Assembly: GCF_016865425.1 (NCBI RefSeq)
Contig: NZ_AP023355.1
Coordinates: 2,044,198 to 2,108,197 of the forward strand
DNA from: Actinocatenispora thailandica
GTDB lineage: Bacteria; Actinomycetota; Actinomycetes; Mycobacteriales; Micromonosporaceae
Direction of reading: 5' to 3'
Length of the DNA stretch: 64,000 nucleotides
Shown here: positions 6,049 through 14,639 of the stretch, one piece after another
Numbering within the stretch: the stretch's first letter is position 1
Layout: each line of letters starts with the position of its first letter
Notes under the pieces: model-generated
The model's input: only the letters and a program-made list of their open reading frames with translations
What the model was told of the DNA's origin: nothing
The model's database searches: none
Made by a program: the position numbers and the translations under genes

Positions 6049-8859
6049 ATGACCCGCACCCCGACGGTACGGGCAAGCCGGCCCGTCACCGAGGCGCCGG
6101 ACTGGGCGCGGCTGGAGCGGGAGCTGTTCGCCGCGCAGGACGTGGCGTGGCGGCGCTTCTCCGACCGGTACACCCGGGGAGACGGCCGGCTGGTGTTCAC
6201 CGACCGGCTCGGCCAGGGGCTCGACGACCGGGACGGCGTGGACGACTTCTACGAGCCGTTCTTCAACTGGCCGACGCTGTACCTGCTCGGCGGTGACCCG
6301 GCGATCCTGGCCGCGGCGCGCCGGCACTGGCAGGGGGTGACCGCCCAGCTCACCGAGATGGGCATGCTGCGGGACGGGATCGAACGCGGCTACGACTGGT
6401 TCCACCAGGGCGAGGGGCTGCTGCTCTACTACGCCCTGTGCCTCGCCGACCCGGACGACGCGGCGCTGCGCGAACTCGGCCTGCGGTTCGCCGACCTGTA
6501 CCTGCCGGGCGGCCCGAACTACGACCCGGTGCACCGGGTGATCCGCGCCCCGCACACCGGCGCCGACGGGCCGCGGTACGGGTTCGTCGACTCCGACACG
6601 TACTTCCCGTGGAGCCCGGCGCTGCGGCCCTACGGCCTGCCGCTGGACTTCGTCGACGGTGTCACCGACTTCGACCAGCTGGCCGGCGATCCGCACCGCG
6701 CCCGGTCGTACGGGCGGGAGATGGACCGGCGGATGGGGCGCGGCGACACCGTCGTCAACCTGGCGGTCACCAGCCTCGCGACCAACGCGTACCTGCTGTC
6801 CGGGGAGCGGCGCTACGCCGACTGGGTGCTCGACTACGTGATGGCATGGCGGGACCGGCTCACCGGGCGGGAGGTGCTGCCGGACAACGCCGGCAGCACC
6901 GGCGTGGTCGGCCAGCACCTGGACGGCCGCTGGTACGGCGGGCACTACGGCTGGGCGTGGCCGCACGGGCTGCACTCGGTCGCCCCGGCCACCCTGATCG
7001 GTGCCGTCAACGCCCAGCTGCTGTCCGGCGACCCGGGGTATCTCGACCTCGCTCGCAACCCGCTGGACGCGACGCTGGCGCACGCGTCGGCGCGCCGACC
7101 CGACCAGATGGGTACCCTCGCCGGCCGGTGGCGACCGCAACTGTCCACCATGGACGGCGAGACCACCCTGATGGTTCCGCAGCGACACAACGACTCCGGC
7201 TGGTTCGACCACACGGTGCTCGCCGCGGCCTGGCCGATCACGCTGTGGCAGGTCAGCCGCGACCCGGCCGACCGGGACCGGATCGAACGGCTGCGGGCCG
7301 GCGCCAGCTGGGACTGGACCGCGGTGCACCCGCAGCGACGCAAGGAGGAGGCCGGACACGAGGAGCCGTGGTACGAGTTCCTCGCCGGGCGCAACCCGCA
7401 CTTCCCGGAGCGGACGCTGCGCGCCGCGCTCGCGGTGACCGCCGAGCGGGTCGAGGCGATCGACCACGACCCGCTCGATCCGGCGACCGGCCCGAGCGCC
7501 CTGGACATCCACCACTGGCAGGACCGCAACCCGGTACTCACCGAGGCGCTGCTGCTGCTGACCACCGGGTCGCCCCAGGTGCTCTACAACGGTGGGCTGG
7601 TGCGGCTGCACCTGCGCTACCACGATGCCGGCGCGGGCCGGCCGGGCCTGCCGGCCGACGTCGCCGCGCTGGTCACCGACACCGATCCGGGGCACACCGT
7701 GGTCGAACTGGTGAACCTCGCCGCAGCGCCACGAGCCCTGATCGTGCAGGCGGGTACCTTCGCCGAGCACCGGCTGCGCACGGTCGCCGTCGACGACGGG
7801 CCGCCGCGGCCGGTCGAGGCCCGCTACCTGCGGGTGGAGCTGCCGGCGCGCAGCCGGTTGCGGCTCGCGCTCGCGCTGACACCACGAACCGAGTCGCCCA
7901 CCTACCGGGCGCCGCGGCACGATCCGGGGACCACGATGACCGTCGTTGAGCTGCCACGACTCGGGATCGGCACCGCGCCCCTGGGCGGGCTGTTCAGCGA
8001 GGTGTCCGAGGCGGACGCCGCCGCCACGGTGGCGACCGCACTGTCGGCCGGCGTCCGGCTGTTCGACACCGCGCCGCGCTACGGCCACGGCCTCGCCGAG
8101 ACCCGGCTCGGCGCGCTGCTGCCGACCGGCGAGCCGGCCCCGATCGTGTCCACCAAGGTCGGCTGGCGGCTCCGACCCGGCACCGGTGCGGCCGCATCCA
8201 CCACGGTGGTCCCGGACTGGTCCGAGGCCGGCATCCGCGCGTCGCTGCGGGACAGCCTGGGCCGGCTCAACCGGTCCACAGTGGACATCGTCTACCTGCA
8301 CGACCCGGACGAGTTCGCAGACGAGGTGGCGGCGACCGGATACCCGACGGTGCGCCGGCTGCGCGACGAGGGCCTGGTGCGCGCGATCGGTTTCGGCATG
8401 AACAACTGCGGTCCGCTGGCCGACCTCGTCGAACGGTACGAGCCGGACGTGGTGCTGATCGCCGGCCGCCTCTCGCTGCTCGACCACGACGCCGCCGACC
8501 GCTTGCTGCCGCTGTGCCAGCGACTCGGTACCGCGGTGGTGGTCGGCGGGGTGTTCAACACCGGGCTGCTGGCCGATCCGAACCCGGCCGCGATGTTCCA
8601 CTACCGCCCGGTGCCGGCGGAGGCGCTCGCCCGCGCGCAGCTGTGCCGGGCCATCTGCGCCGAGTACGACGTGCCGCTGGCCGCCGCGGCCATCCAGTTC
8701 CCGTACCTGCACCCGGCCGTCCGGTCGGTCGTCGTCGGGTGCCGCTCGGCGGACGAGGTGTCCGGCAACGTCCGGGCGGCGGCGACGCCGGTACCGGACG
8801 AGCTGTGGCACCGGCTGGCCGGCGCGGGCTTCGTCCCGCCGTCGCTGCTGGCCGGATAG
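6049..8859 (+). CDS. Apparent fusion: uncharacterised carbohydrate-active domain plus aldo/keto reductase
   Basis: One open frame of 936 residues from the ATG giving MTRTPTVRAS; an earlier in-frame ATG at 5917 adds 44 low-complexity residues. Residues 1-629 form an unrecognised all-helical-looking domain rich in Trp and Tyr (FYEPFFNWPTLYLLGGDP, GYDWFHQGEG, HYGWAWPHGLH), resembling barrel carbohydrate enzymes of unknown activity. From the internal ATG at 7936 the rest is a complete aldo/keto reductase of the L-fucose or D-threo-aldose dehydrogenase type: LPRLGIGTAPLGGLF, the catalytic-type FDTAPRYGHG, STKVGW, VDIVYLHDP. These are normally separate genes. Adding one G to the GGGG at 7926-7929 would end the first protein at a TGA overlapping the reductase start, so the fusion may be a sequence artefact. 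With the lactonase this suggests oxidation of an aldose via its lactone. Confidence 0.75.
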   Translation: MTRTPTVRASRPVTEAPDWARLERELFAAQDVAWRRFSDRYTRGDGRLVFTDRLGQGLDDRDGVDDFYEPFFNWPTLYLLGGDPAILAAARRHWQGVTAQLTEMGMLRDGIERGYDWFHQGEGLLLYYALCLADPDDAALRELGLRFADLYLPGGPNYDPVHRVIRAPHTGADGPRYGFVDSDTYFPWSPALRPYGLPLDFVDGVTDFDQLAGDPHRARSYGREMDRRMGRGDTVVNLAVTSLATNAYLLSGERRYADWVLDYVMAWRDRLTGREVLPDNAGSTGVVGQHLDGRWYGGHYGWAWPHGLHSVAPATLIGAVNAQLLSGDPGYLDLARNPLDATLAHASARRPDQMGTLAGRWRPQLSTMDGETTLMVPQRHNDSGWFDHTVLAAAWPITLWQVSRDPADRDRIERLRAGASWDWTAVHPQRRKEEAGHEEPWYEFLAGRNPHFPERTLRAALAVTAERVEAIDHDPLDPATGPSALDIHHWQDRNPVLTEALLLLTTGSPQVLYNGGLVRLHLRYHDAGAGRPGLPADVAALVTDTDPGHTVVELVNLAAAPRALIVQAGTFAEHRLRTVAVDDGPPRPVEARYLRVELPARSRLRLALALTPRTESPTYRAPRHDPGTTMTVVELPRLGIGTAPLGGLFSEVSEADAAATVATALSAGVRLFDTAPRYGHGLAETRLGALLPTGEPAPIVSTKVGWRLRPGTGAAASTTVVPDWSEAGIRASLRDSLGRLNRSTVDIVYLHDPDEFADEVAATGYPTVRRLRDEGLVRAIGFGMNNCGPLADLVERYEPDVVLIAGRLSLLDHDAADRLLPLCQRLGTAVVVGGVFNTGLLADPNPAAMFHYRPVPAEALARAQLCRAICAEYDVPLAAAAIQFPYLHPAVRSVVVGCRSADEVSGNVRAAATPVPDELWHRLAGAGFVPPSLLAG

Positions 8860-8944
8860 CCGGACCGCACCGCGCAGCACACCGCGGCCGGCCGCCCGCA
8901 GCGGTGACCGGGCGGGACCGCCGGGTGCGGCGCGCGGTTGCTGC

Positions 8945-9691
8945 TCAGAGCGTGTTGCCGCCGTTGACCGCGATGCGCTGCCCGGTCAGGAATGCCGCCC
9001 GGTCCGACGCCAGGTACGTCACCGCCGCCGCGACCTCGTCGGCGGTGCCGAGCCGACCCATCGGTACGCCCCGGGCGTACCGGTCGCGGTCGGCGTCGGG
9101 CACCCCGACGTGCCGCTCGGTGGGGACGAAGCCGGGCGCGACCAGGTTGACGGTGACCCCGGTGCCGCCGAGCTCGCGCGCCCAGGACCGGGTCAGGCCC
9201 AGCTGCGCGCCCTTGGCCGCCACGTACGCGCTGGAGCCCGGCGTGCCCAGCTCGAACGCCTCCGAGCCGATCTGCACGATGCGGCCCCAGCCGCGTCGGC
9301 GCATCCCCGGCAGTACCTGCTGGGCCAGCAGCAGTGGGCTCACCGCGAAGAACCGGAACTGGGTCAGCAGGTCGTCGACCCGCAGCGACTCGACGCCGAT
9401 CTCCGGCTGCGGGCCGGTCGCGTTGGCCACCAGCACGTCCACCTCGCCGAGCGCCGCGACGACCGCCTGGTGCAGGCTGGTCACCTCGGCCTCGTCGGTG
9501 ACGTCGGCACGGAACGCCGCGGCCCGGCCGCCGGCCGCTTCGATCGCCGCCACCACCGCGTCCGCCGACGCGGCGTCGCGCGCGTAGTTCACCGCCACCG
9601 CGGCGCCGTCCGCGGCCAGCGCCGTCGCGATAGCCGCACCGAGGCCGCGGGACGCCCCGGTCACCAGCGCCACCCGGGCCCGCGGGCTCAT
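8945..9691 (-). CDS. Short-chain dehydrogenase/reductase (SDR), classical type
   Basis: 248 residues. The NAD(P)-binding TGASRGLGAA motif is at residues 11-20 and the catalytic YVAAK lies mid-protein. ANATG replaces the usual NNAG, and the family end is present (DRAAFLTGQRIAVNGGNTL). The start ATG overlaps the stop of the upstream DegT aminotransferase gene (ATGA), so the two are co-translated. SDRs of this class oxidise or reduce sugar or keto-acid hydroxyls. Its partner suggests interconversion of an alcohol and the ketone that is then aminated, or oxidation of a deoxy-sugar acid in the adjacent sugar cluster; the sequence does not decide between them. It converges on the aldo/keto reductase gene. 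Confidence 0.9.
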   Translation of the reverse strand: MSPRARVALVTGASRGLGAAIATALAADGAAVAVNYARDAASADAVVAAIEAAGGRAAAFRADVTDEAEVTSLHQAVVAALGEVDVLVANATGPQPEIGVESLRVDDLLTQFRFFAVSPLLLAQQVLPGMRRRGWGRIVQIGSEAFELGTPGSSAYVAAKGAQLGLTRSWARELGGTGVTVNLVAPGFVPTERHVGVPDADRDRYARGVPMGRLGTADEVAAAVTYLASDRAAFLTGQRIAVNGGNTL

Positions 9692-10932
9692 CGCGGGCTC
9701 CGCGCGCCGGACCGCAGCGCCGCGACGCCGCGGCGTACCGCGCCGATCAGGTGGTCGATCTGCGCGTCGGTCAGGTGCGGGTAGATCGGCAGCTGCACCT
9801 GGTGCTCGAAGTAGGTGCGTTCGGCGACGGGGCACTCGCCGTAGCTGTGGCCGGCGGCGCGGAACTCCGGCAGCAGGTGGATCGGGAAGTACCGCAGGAC
9901 GATCTCGACCCCCTCCACCTCCTGCAGGTGGCGCAGGAAGTCGTCCTTCGGTGCGCCGACCGCGGCCGGATCGTAGAAGATCGTGTACAGGTGGTAGATG
10001 TGGTGCGCGTACGGCTTCGCCACCTGCAGGCCGATCCCGGGCACGTCGCGCAACCCGTCGTCGAGCCGGGCGGCGATCGCACGGCGGCGGTCGTTCAGCT
10101 CGTCCAGCCGGTCGAGTTGGGCGATCCCCAGCGCCGCGGACAGCTCACTCATCCGGTAGTTGTTGCCCACCAGGTAACGCCCGTCGCGGTAGTCCAGCGT
10201 GTAGGACGATCGCACGTGCGCGTCCCGGTAGTACGCCGGCTGCGGGTAGGGCCCGATGTGCGGGTCTCGGCGGGCCACGGTGTCGCCCCAGGTGTGGATG
10301 GTGCCCAGCGCCCGGGCCATCTCCGCGTACCGGTCGTCGTTGGTGACCAGCGCGCCGCCCTCGCCGGTGGTCATGTTCTTCAGCGAGTGGAAGCTGAAGC
10401 AGCCGATGTCGCCGATGGTGCCGAGCGCCCGCCCGCGGTAGGTGCCGCCGGGCACATGCGCGCAGTCCTCCACCACGCTCAACCCGTACCGTCGGGCGAG
10501 GGCCATGATCGGGTCCATGTCGGTGGCCTGGCCGCCGTGGTGCACCACCCAGATCGACCGGGTCCGCTCGGTGATCAGCGGTTCGATCGTGGCCGGGTCG
10601 AGGGTGAGGCTGTTCGGGTCGATGTCGCCGAACCGGATGCGGCAGCCGCGGGCCTGCAGTGGCCAGGTGGTGACCCAGAACGTCTGCGGGGTGGTGATCA
10701 CCTCGTCGCCGGGGCCGAGGTCGAGCAGTTGCGCGGCGAGGAACAGCGCGCTCGTGCACGAACTGGTCGCCTGCACGTGCCTGGCGCCGATCCGGTCGGC
10801 GAACCGGCGCTCGAACTCGGCGCCGCGCGGCCCCATGGCCAGCGTGTCGGACCGCAGCGCGTCGACGACCGCGGCGATCTCGGCCTCGCCGAGCCGGTTG
10901 GACACCCCGCTGTACGGAACGGTGAAGCTCAT
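9688..10932 (-). CDS. DegT/DnrJ/EryC1/StrS-family PLP aminotransferase
   Basis: 414 residues. The PLP Schiff-base lysine lies in SFHSLKNMTTGEGG; VVEDCAHVPGG and TSSCTSALFLA supply the cofactor pocket. Family members transaminate keto-sugars for aminosugars or make aminocyclitols. It heads a two-gene operon with the SDR (four-base overlap) and is divergent from a LacI regulator, with a LacI-like operator in the gap, so the pair is probably sugar-inducible rather than part of a constitutive cell-wall pathway. An SDR plus a sugar aminotransferase is a common oxidise-then-aminate pair. Substrate unknown. Confidence 0.9.
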   Translation of the reverse strand: MSFTVPYSGVSNRLGEAEIAAVVDALRSDTLAMGPRGAEFERRFADRIGARHVQATSSCTSALFLAAQLLDLGPGDEVITTPQTFWVTTWPLQARGCRIRFGDIDPNSLTLDPATIEPLITERTRSIWVVHHGGQATDMDPIMALARRYGLSVVEDCAHVPGGTYRGRALGTIGDIGCFSFHSLKNMTTGEGGALVTNDDRYAEMARALGTIHTWGDTVARRDPHIGPYPQPAYYRDAHVRSSYTLDYRDGRYLVGNNYRMSELSAALGIAQLDRLDELNDRRRAIAARLDDGLRDVPGIGLQVAKPYAHHIYHLYTIFYDPAAVGAPKDDFLRHLQEVEGVEIVLRYFPIHLLPEFRAAGHSYGECPVAERTYFEHQVQLPIYPHLTDAQIDHLIGAVRRGVAALRSGARSPR

Positions 10933-10970
10933 CGTGCACCCCCTTGGCGTGTGCGGACAACGTCATCCTA

Positions 10971-10986
10971 TCTAGAGCGCTTCAGA
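10971..10986. promoter_or_regulatory. LacI-type operator between divergent aminotransferase and LacI genes
   Basis: TCTAGAGCGCTTCAGA is an imperfect palindrome centred on AGCGCT, the core of many LacI-family operators. It lies 38 bases before the DegT gene and 28 before the LacI gene, fitting autoregulation and control of the DegT-SDR operon. Confidence 0.55.
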
Positions 10987-11014
10987 CGCGTCCAGGGTTC
11001 CGGGCGCCGACCGG

Positions 11015-12094
11015 GTGCGTCTCGTAGGCTGGCGGGGTGAGCCCGCCACCCGCCGCCACCCCACGCTCGACGACGTGGCCGCCGCCGCCGGGGTGTCCCG
11101 GGCGACCGTGTCCAACGCGTACAACCGGCCCGACCAGCTCTCCGCCGCGCTGCGCGGCGAGATCCTCCGGGTGGCTCGCCGGCTCGGCTACCCCGGACCG
11201 CACCCGGTCGCCCGCAGCCTCGCCGCCCGCCGGTCCGGTGCGCTCGCGTTCCTGCTGGACGCGAGCGTGTCCACGGCGTTCTGCGACCCGGCCCTGTCGA
11301 TCACCCTGGACGCCCTCGCCACCGCCGTCGCCCCCGACGCGCTGCTGCTGGTACCCGGCGGTGCCGCCGCCCCGGCCCAGTTGCGCGAGGCGCACGTCGA
11401 CTGCGCCGTGGCGTACTCGCTGCCGGACCGGGCACCCGTGCTGCGAGCGGTGCGCGAGCGCGGGCTGCCGCTGGTGGTACTCGACGGGCCGGCCCGGCGC
11501 GGCGCGACGCTGGTGCGCACCGACGACCGGGCCGGCGCCGCCGCCGCGGCCCGACACGTCGTCGAGCTGGGGCACCGCGACGTCACCGTCCTCGGTACCC
11601 CGCTGAGTGCCGGCAACCTGGGTGGACCGGTCGACCTCCGGCAGGCGCTGGCCAGCCGGTACCGGGTGGACCGGGAGCGGTACGCCGGCTACCGCGAGGT
11701 GCTGGCCGGGGCCGGGATCGAACCGGCCGTCTGGGTCGCCGCCGGCATCTCCCGGCCGGCCGCCGCCCGCACCGCCGCCGCACTGCTGACGACCGGCGCC
11801 CGGCCCACCGCCGTACTGTGCCTGTCCGACGAGCTGGCGGCCGGGGTGCTGGACGCCGCCCGCCGGCTCGGCCTGCGGGTGCCCGATCAGCTCACCGTCG
11901 TCGGGTTCGACGACACCCCGACCGCAGGATCGGCCGACCCCGCACTCAGCACCGTCCGCCAGGACCTGACCGCGAAGGGCCGGCTGGCCAGCGGCCTGGC
12001 CGCCGAACTGCGCGCCGGCCGGCACCCGCACCAGCCCGCGCCGCTGCCGGTGACGCTCGTGGTGCGCGACTCGTCGGCCGCGCCGCCCCGTTGA
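11015..12094 (+). CDS. LacI-family transcriptional regulator
   Basis: 359 residues from GTG at 11015. The helix-turn-helix is TLDDVAAAAGVSRATVSNAY at residues 17-36, followed by the hinge (ILRVARRLGY) and a periplasmic-binding-protein-like effector domain ending in LTVVGFDDTPTAGSADPALS and LVVRDSS. The effector region has a long loop around LGTPLSAGNLGGPVDLRQAL. The start is uncertain. An alternative GTG at 11037 is in another frame but joins cleanly (VSPPPAATP then TLDDVA) if one C is added to the CCCC at 11059-11062, matching the indel pattern elsewhere. It is divergent from the DegT-SDR operon with an operator in between, so control of that pair is likely. Confidence 0.92.
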   Translation: MRLVGWRGEPATRRHPTLDDVAAAAGVSRATVSNAYNRPDQLSAALRGEILRVARRLGYPGPHPVARSLAARRSGALAFLLDASVSTAFCDPALSITLDALATAVAPDALLLVPGGAAAPAQLREAHVDCAVAYSLPDRAPVLRAVRERGLPLVVLDGPARRGATLVRTDDRAGAAAAARHVVELGHRDVTVLGTPLSAGNLGGPVDLRQALASRYRVDRERYAGYREVLAGAGIEPAVWVAAGISRPAAARTAAALLTTGARPTAVLCLSDELAAGVLDAARRLGLRVPDQLTVVGFDDTPTAGSADPALSTVRQDLTAKGRLASGLAAELRAGRHPHQPAPLPVTLVVRDSSAAPPR

Positions 12095-12111
12095 CCCCGC
12101 CACGACGGGGC
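12085..12111 (+). terminator. Small hairpin at the end of the LacI gene
   Basis: GCCCCGT at 12085-12091 pairs with ACGGGGC at 12105-12111 across a 13-base loop that includes the stop codon. It is a modest structure without a T-tract. Confidence 0.35.
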
Positions 12112-12230
12112 CCGGCGTGCGGTCCGGGACGGCGGGGATACCGTGCGACCAGGGCCCGCTGCACGGCCGAGAACGGCCGCCGCACGATCGGGCGGGGTGG
12201 CGCCGCACGGCGCGGACGGTGGGAGGCACG

Positions 12231-13061
12231 GTGGACGTTCCGGAAGCGGCCGCGACGACCGGGGCGCGGACCGATCGAGACGCGCTGCTGCGCCGGCTGA
12301 CGGCCGCGCTGCGGGCCGACGAGCGGATCCGGGCGGCGTGGCTGACCGGCAGCCTCGGCCGGGGCGCCGGCGACCGGTACAGCGACGTCGACGTGCTGGT
12401 CGCGGTGGCCGGCGCCGACCGGCCCGCGCTGCTCGACGACTGGTCCCGGCTGGCCGGGTCGGTCGCCCCGATCGTGCACACCCAGCGGCTCGGCAGCACG
12501 GTGGTCAACCACATCACCGCCGGCTGGCTGCGTTTCGACGTCTCGTTCGTCGACCCGGACGAGCTGTCCGAGCGCTCCGCCGACGGGTTGCTGGCGCTGT
12601 TCGACCCGGACGGCCTCGCCGCCCGGCTGGCGGGACCGGCGTCCCGCACCGGGCCGGCGGCGTCGGCGGTGGACCGGCTGACCCGGGAGTTCCTGCGCAT
12701 CCTCGGGCTGCTTCCGGTGGTGCTCGGCCGGGACGAGTACGTGGTCGGCGCCTCCGGCGCCGGACTGGCCCGCACCCTGCTGATCCAGCTGATGGTCGAG
12801 GAGGTCGCGGCGCCGGACCCGGGTGGCGCGCTGCACCTGCGCAGCCTGCTTGCGCCGGAACGGATGGCGCAGCTGGCCGCGCTGCCGCCGATCGCCGCGA
12901 CCCGCGAGTCGGTTCTGGCCGCGCACCTGGCCTGCGCCGGGCTGTTCCTGCCGCTGGCCCGTGCGCTGGCGGAGCGCAGCGGCGCGTCGTGGCCGGCCGA
13001 GATGGTCGCCGCGCTGCGCGAACACCTCGACCGGGAGCTGGGCGTGGCGTTGCCCGACTGA
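12231..13061 (+). CDS. Nucleotidyltransferase-domain protein
   Basis: 276 residues from a GTG with GGGAGG four bases upstream, which decides this start over longer frames. Residues 35-60 hold the polymerase-beta nucleotidyltransferase signature: GSLGRGAGDRYSDVDVLV has the GS and DxD metal-binding motif, and FDVSFVD supplies the third acidic position. The remainder is helical. Proteins of this type transfer nucleotides to small molecules such as aminoglycosides or to proteins; some are toxins of HEPN/MNT pairs. No HEPN partner gene lies next to it, and it stands alone between the LacI gene and the DUF4129 operon. Substrate unknown. Confidence 0.85.
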   Translation: MDVPEAAATTGARTDRDALLRRLTAALRADERIRAAWLTGSLGRGAGDRYSDVDVLVAVAGADRPALLDDWSRLAGSVAPIVHTQRLGSTVVNHITAGWLRFDVSFVDPDELSERSADGLLALFDPDGLAARLAGPASRTGPAASAVDRLTREFLRILGLLPVVLGRDEYVVGASGAGLARTLLIQLMVEEVAAPDPGGALHLRSLLAPERMAQLAALPPIAATRESVLAAHLACAGLFLPLARALAERSGASWPAEMVAALREHLDRELGVALPD

Positions 13062-13125
13062 TACGAGCAGGTCTCGATCCGATCTCGGCGTCAACGCGAG
13101 GCACCCGCCAGGCGTCGTGGAGGGT

Positions 13126-14154
13126 GTGAGGGCGTACGTTTCCGTGCTTGGCCGGTGGCTGCCCGTGGTGGCCCTGCTGGTCGTCGCCGCGGTCGGGCTG
13201 GCCGCCGGACGCGGCGCGCGCACCGATGCGCACAACCTGGTCGGCATCGAACCCGGCTCGCTGCAGTTTCGGGTACTGACCGCCGGGTTCCTGGTACTGG
13301 CCGTGTCGGCGCCGATCGCGGTGTCCCGGGCGGCCCGGTACCGTCGCCGCCCCGAGCCCGGCGATGTGCAACGGCTGCCGATCCCGCCGGCCCTGCTGAT
13401 CGCGATGGGGCTCGGCCTGTTGCTGATGGTCGGCGTGGTGGTCTACACGCTGCTGACCGGGGGCGGCGAGCCGTACCGGCGCGGGGCCGGGACCGGCGGA
13501 ACAGCGCCGGGATCGCGGCAGCCGCTGCCGGAGCCGCCGCGGTGGATGGTGCTGGTCGGCGCGCTGCTGGTGGTGGCGGTCGCGGTGGCGGTCGCGCTAT
13601 TGCTGCGGCCGCGCGCCGACCGTGCCCCGGTGCGCGGTGTCGACGCCCCGCCGGAGCCCGGCGCGCTGCGTGCCGCCGCGCACGCCGGCCGGGTCGCGCT
13701 GGACACCGCCGACGACCCGCGCGGCGCCGTGCTGGCCTGTTACCGGGCGATGGAGCGGTCGCTCGCGGCCGGTGCCGGTGCGCCCGCGGACGCCGACACG
13801 CCCGCCGAGGTGGTGCGCCGCGCCGCCGATGCCGGCCTGCTGCGCGCCGACGGTGCGGGCGCCGACCTGGTCGCGCTGTTCGGGGAGGCCCGCTATTCCG
13901 CGCATCCGGTGGACCGGCATGCGACTGCCGCGGCCCGCCGCGCCCTCGACGGCGTGCTCGCCGAGCTGGACCGGCACCGCGGCGACCGGCACGACGGCGA
14001 CCGGCACGACGGCGACCGGCACGACGGCGACTGGCAGGAGAGTGGCCGGCACGGCGGCGACGCGCGCGGCGGTACCGCTTCGGGCGGCGCGCCCGGCGGT
14101 GGTACGCCCGGCGCCGCCGGCGCGACGCCGCACGACCCGTCGGGCCAGCGATGA
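13126..14154 (+). CDS. DUF4129-domain membrane protein
   Basis: 342 residues from GTG 13126; other GTGs at 13117 and 13144 are possible. Three hydrophobic segments are clear at about residues 9-25, 45-60 and 90-112, with a fourth at 145-165. The C-terminal DUF4129 domain is at about 185-280 (AVLACYRAMERSLA, DTPAEVVRRA, ALFGEARYSAHPVD). DUF4129 proteins accompany MoxR ATPases, DUF58 proteins and often transglutaminases in cell-envelope operons. The tail (residues 283-342) is low complexity: five-residue GDRHD repeats from a 15-bp DNA repeat, then a Gly/Ala/Pro-rich end. It is the first gene of a five-gene operon joined by ATGA/GTGA overlaps. Confidence 0.88.
   Translation: MRAYVSVLGRWLPVVALLVVAAVGLAAGRGARTDAHNLVGIEPGSLQFRVLTAGFLVLAVSAPIAVSRAARYRRRPEPGDVQRLPIPPALLIAMGLGLLLMVGVVVYTLLTGGGEPYRRGAGTGGTAPGSRQPLPEPPRWMVLVGALLVVAVAVAVALLLRPRADRAPVRGVDAPPEPGALRAAAHAGRVALDTADDPRGAVLACYRAMERSLAAGAGAPADADTPAEVVRRAADAGLLRADGAGADLVALFGEARYSAHPVDRHATAAARRALDGVLAELDRHRGDRHDGDRHDGDRHDGDWQESGRHGGDARGGTASGGAPGGGTPGAAGATPHDPSGQR
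13981..14025 (+). repeat. 15-bp tandem repeat inside the DUF4129 gene
   Basis: Three exact copies of GGCGACCGGCACGAC, at 13981, 13996 and 14011, followed by a degenerate copy. Being a multiple of three, it encodes repeated GDRHD and can change copy number without breaking the frame. Confidence 0.9.
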
Positions 14155-14639
14155 GGGCGGCGTCGGGTGCCGTGCTGGCCGCCGTTCTCGCGGCCGGTGC
14201 CGGGTACGCGCTCGGCGGCCGGCTCGGCGTGGTCTCGATGCTGTCGGTGGTGGTCGTCTGCGTGCTGGTCGGGCTGCGCGAGCGGTACGCCGGGCGAGTG
14301 CTGGCCGGCCGCGGTGAACGGCCCCCGGCCCGTACCGAGGACGAGCCGGCCGACCCGCTGGCCGGGTACGGCTCGCTGCGGGCGATCGAGGGCCAGCTGT
14401 CCGGGGCGGCCACGCCGAACGCCCGGTACGACCCGAGCACCCGGCGGCTGCTGCGCCGGCACTTCGGTGCGGCGCTCGCCGACCGCGGCATCGACCTCGA
14501 CGACGAGCCCGCCGCGTGCGCCGCGATCGGCGCCGACCTCTGGCCGTACGTGTGCCCGGCGCGGGCACCGCAGGCCACCGATCGGGCGCCGGGCCGTACC
14601 GTCCTGCTTCGCCTGATCGACCGATGGGAGTCGTTGTGA
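14151..14639 (+). CDS. Small membrane protein of the MoxR operon
   Basis: 162 residues starting at an ATG that overlaps the upstream stop (ATGA). Residues 4-20 and 24-42 form a hydrophobic hairpin, with two membrane segments flanked by RERYAGR. The soluble remainder contains DPLAGYGSLRAIEGQLSG and a late cysteine pair region (ACAAIGADLWPYVCPARA). I do not recognise the family, but a short two-helix protein at this position is common in actinobacterial MoxR/DUF58 operons. Its stop overlaps the GTG of the MoxR gene. Confidence 0.8.
   Translation: MRAASGAVLAAVLAAGAGYALGGRLGVVSMLSVVVVCVLVGLRERYAGRVLAGRGERPPARTEDEPADPLAGYGSLRAIEGQLSGAATPNARYDPSTRRLLRRHFGAALADRGIDLDDEPAACAAIGADLWPYVCPARAPQATDRAPGRTVLLRLIDRWESL

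Noticed and set aside
5812-8880. A thousand-codon open frame opposite the hydrolase/reductase gene
   Set aside because: Translation is Val/Arg/Gly/Gln-rich without domains, a usual antisense shadow in GC-rich DNA. The plus strand shows clear protein families.
12231-13061. HEPN/MNT toxin-antitoxin system around the nucleotidyltransferase
   Set aside because: The MNT-like motif is present, but no HEPN gene lies on either side; neighbours are a LacI gene and a membrane operon.
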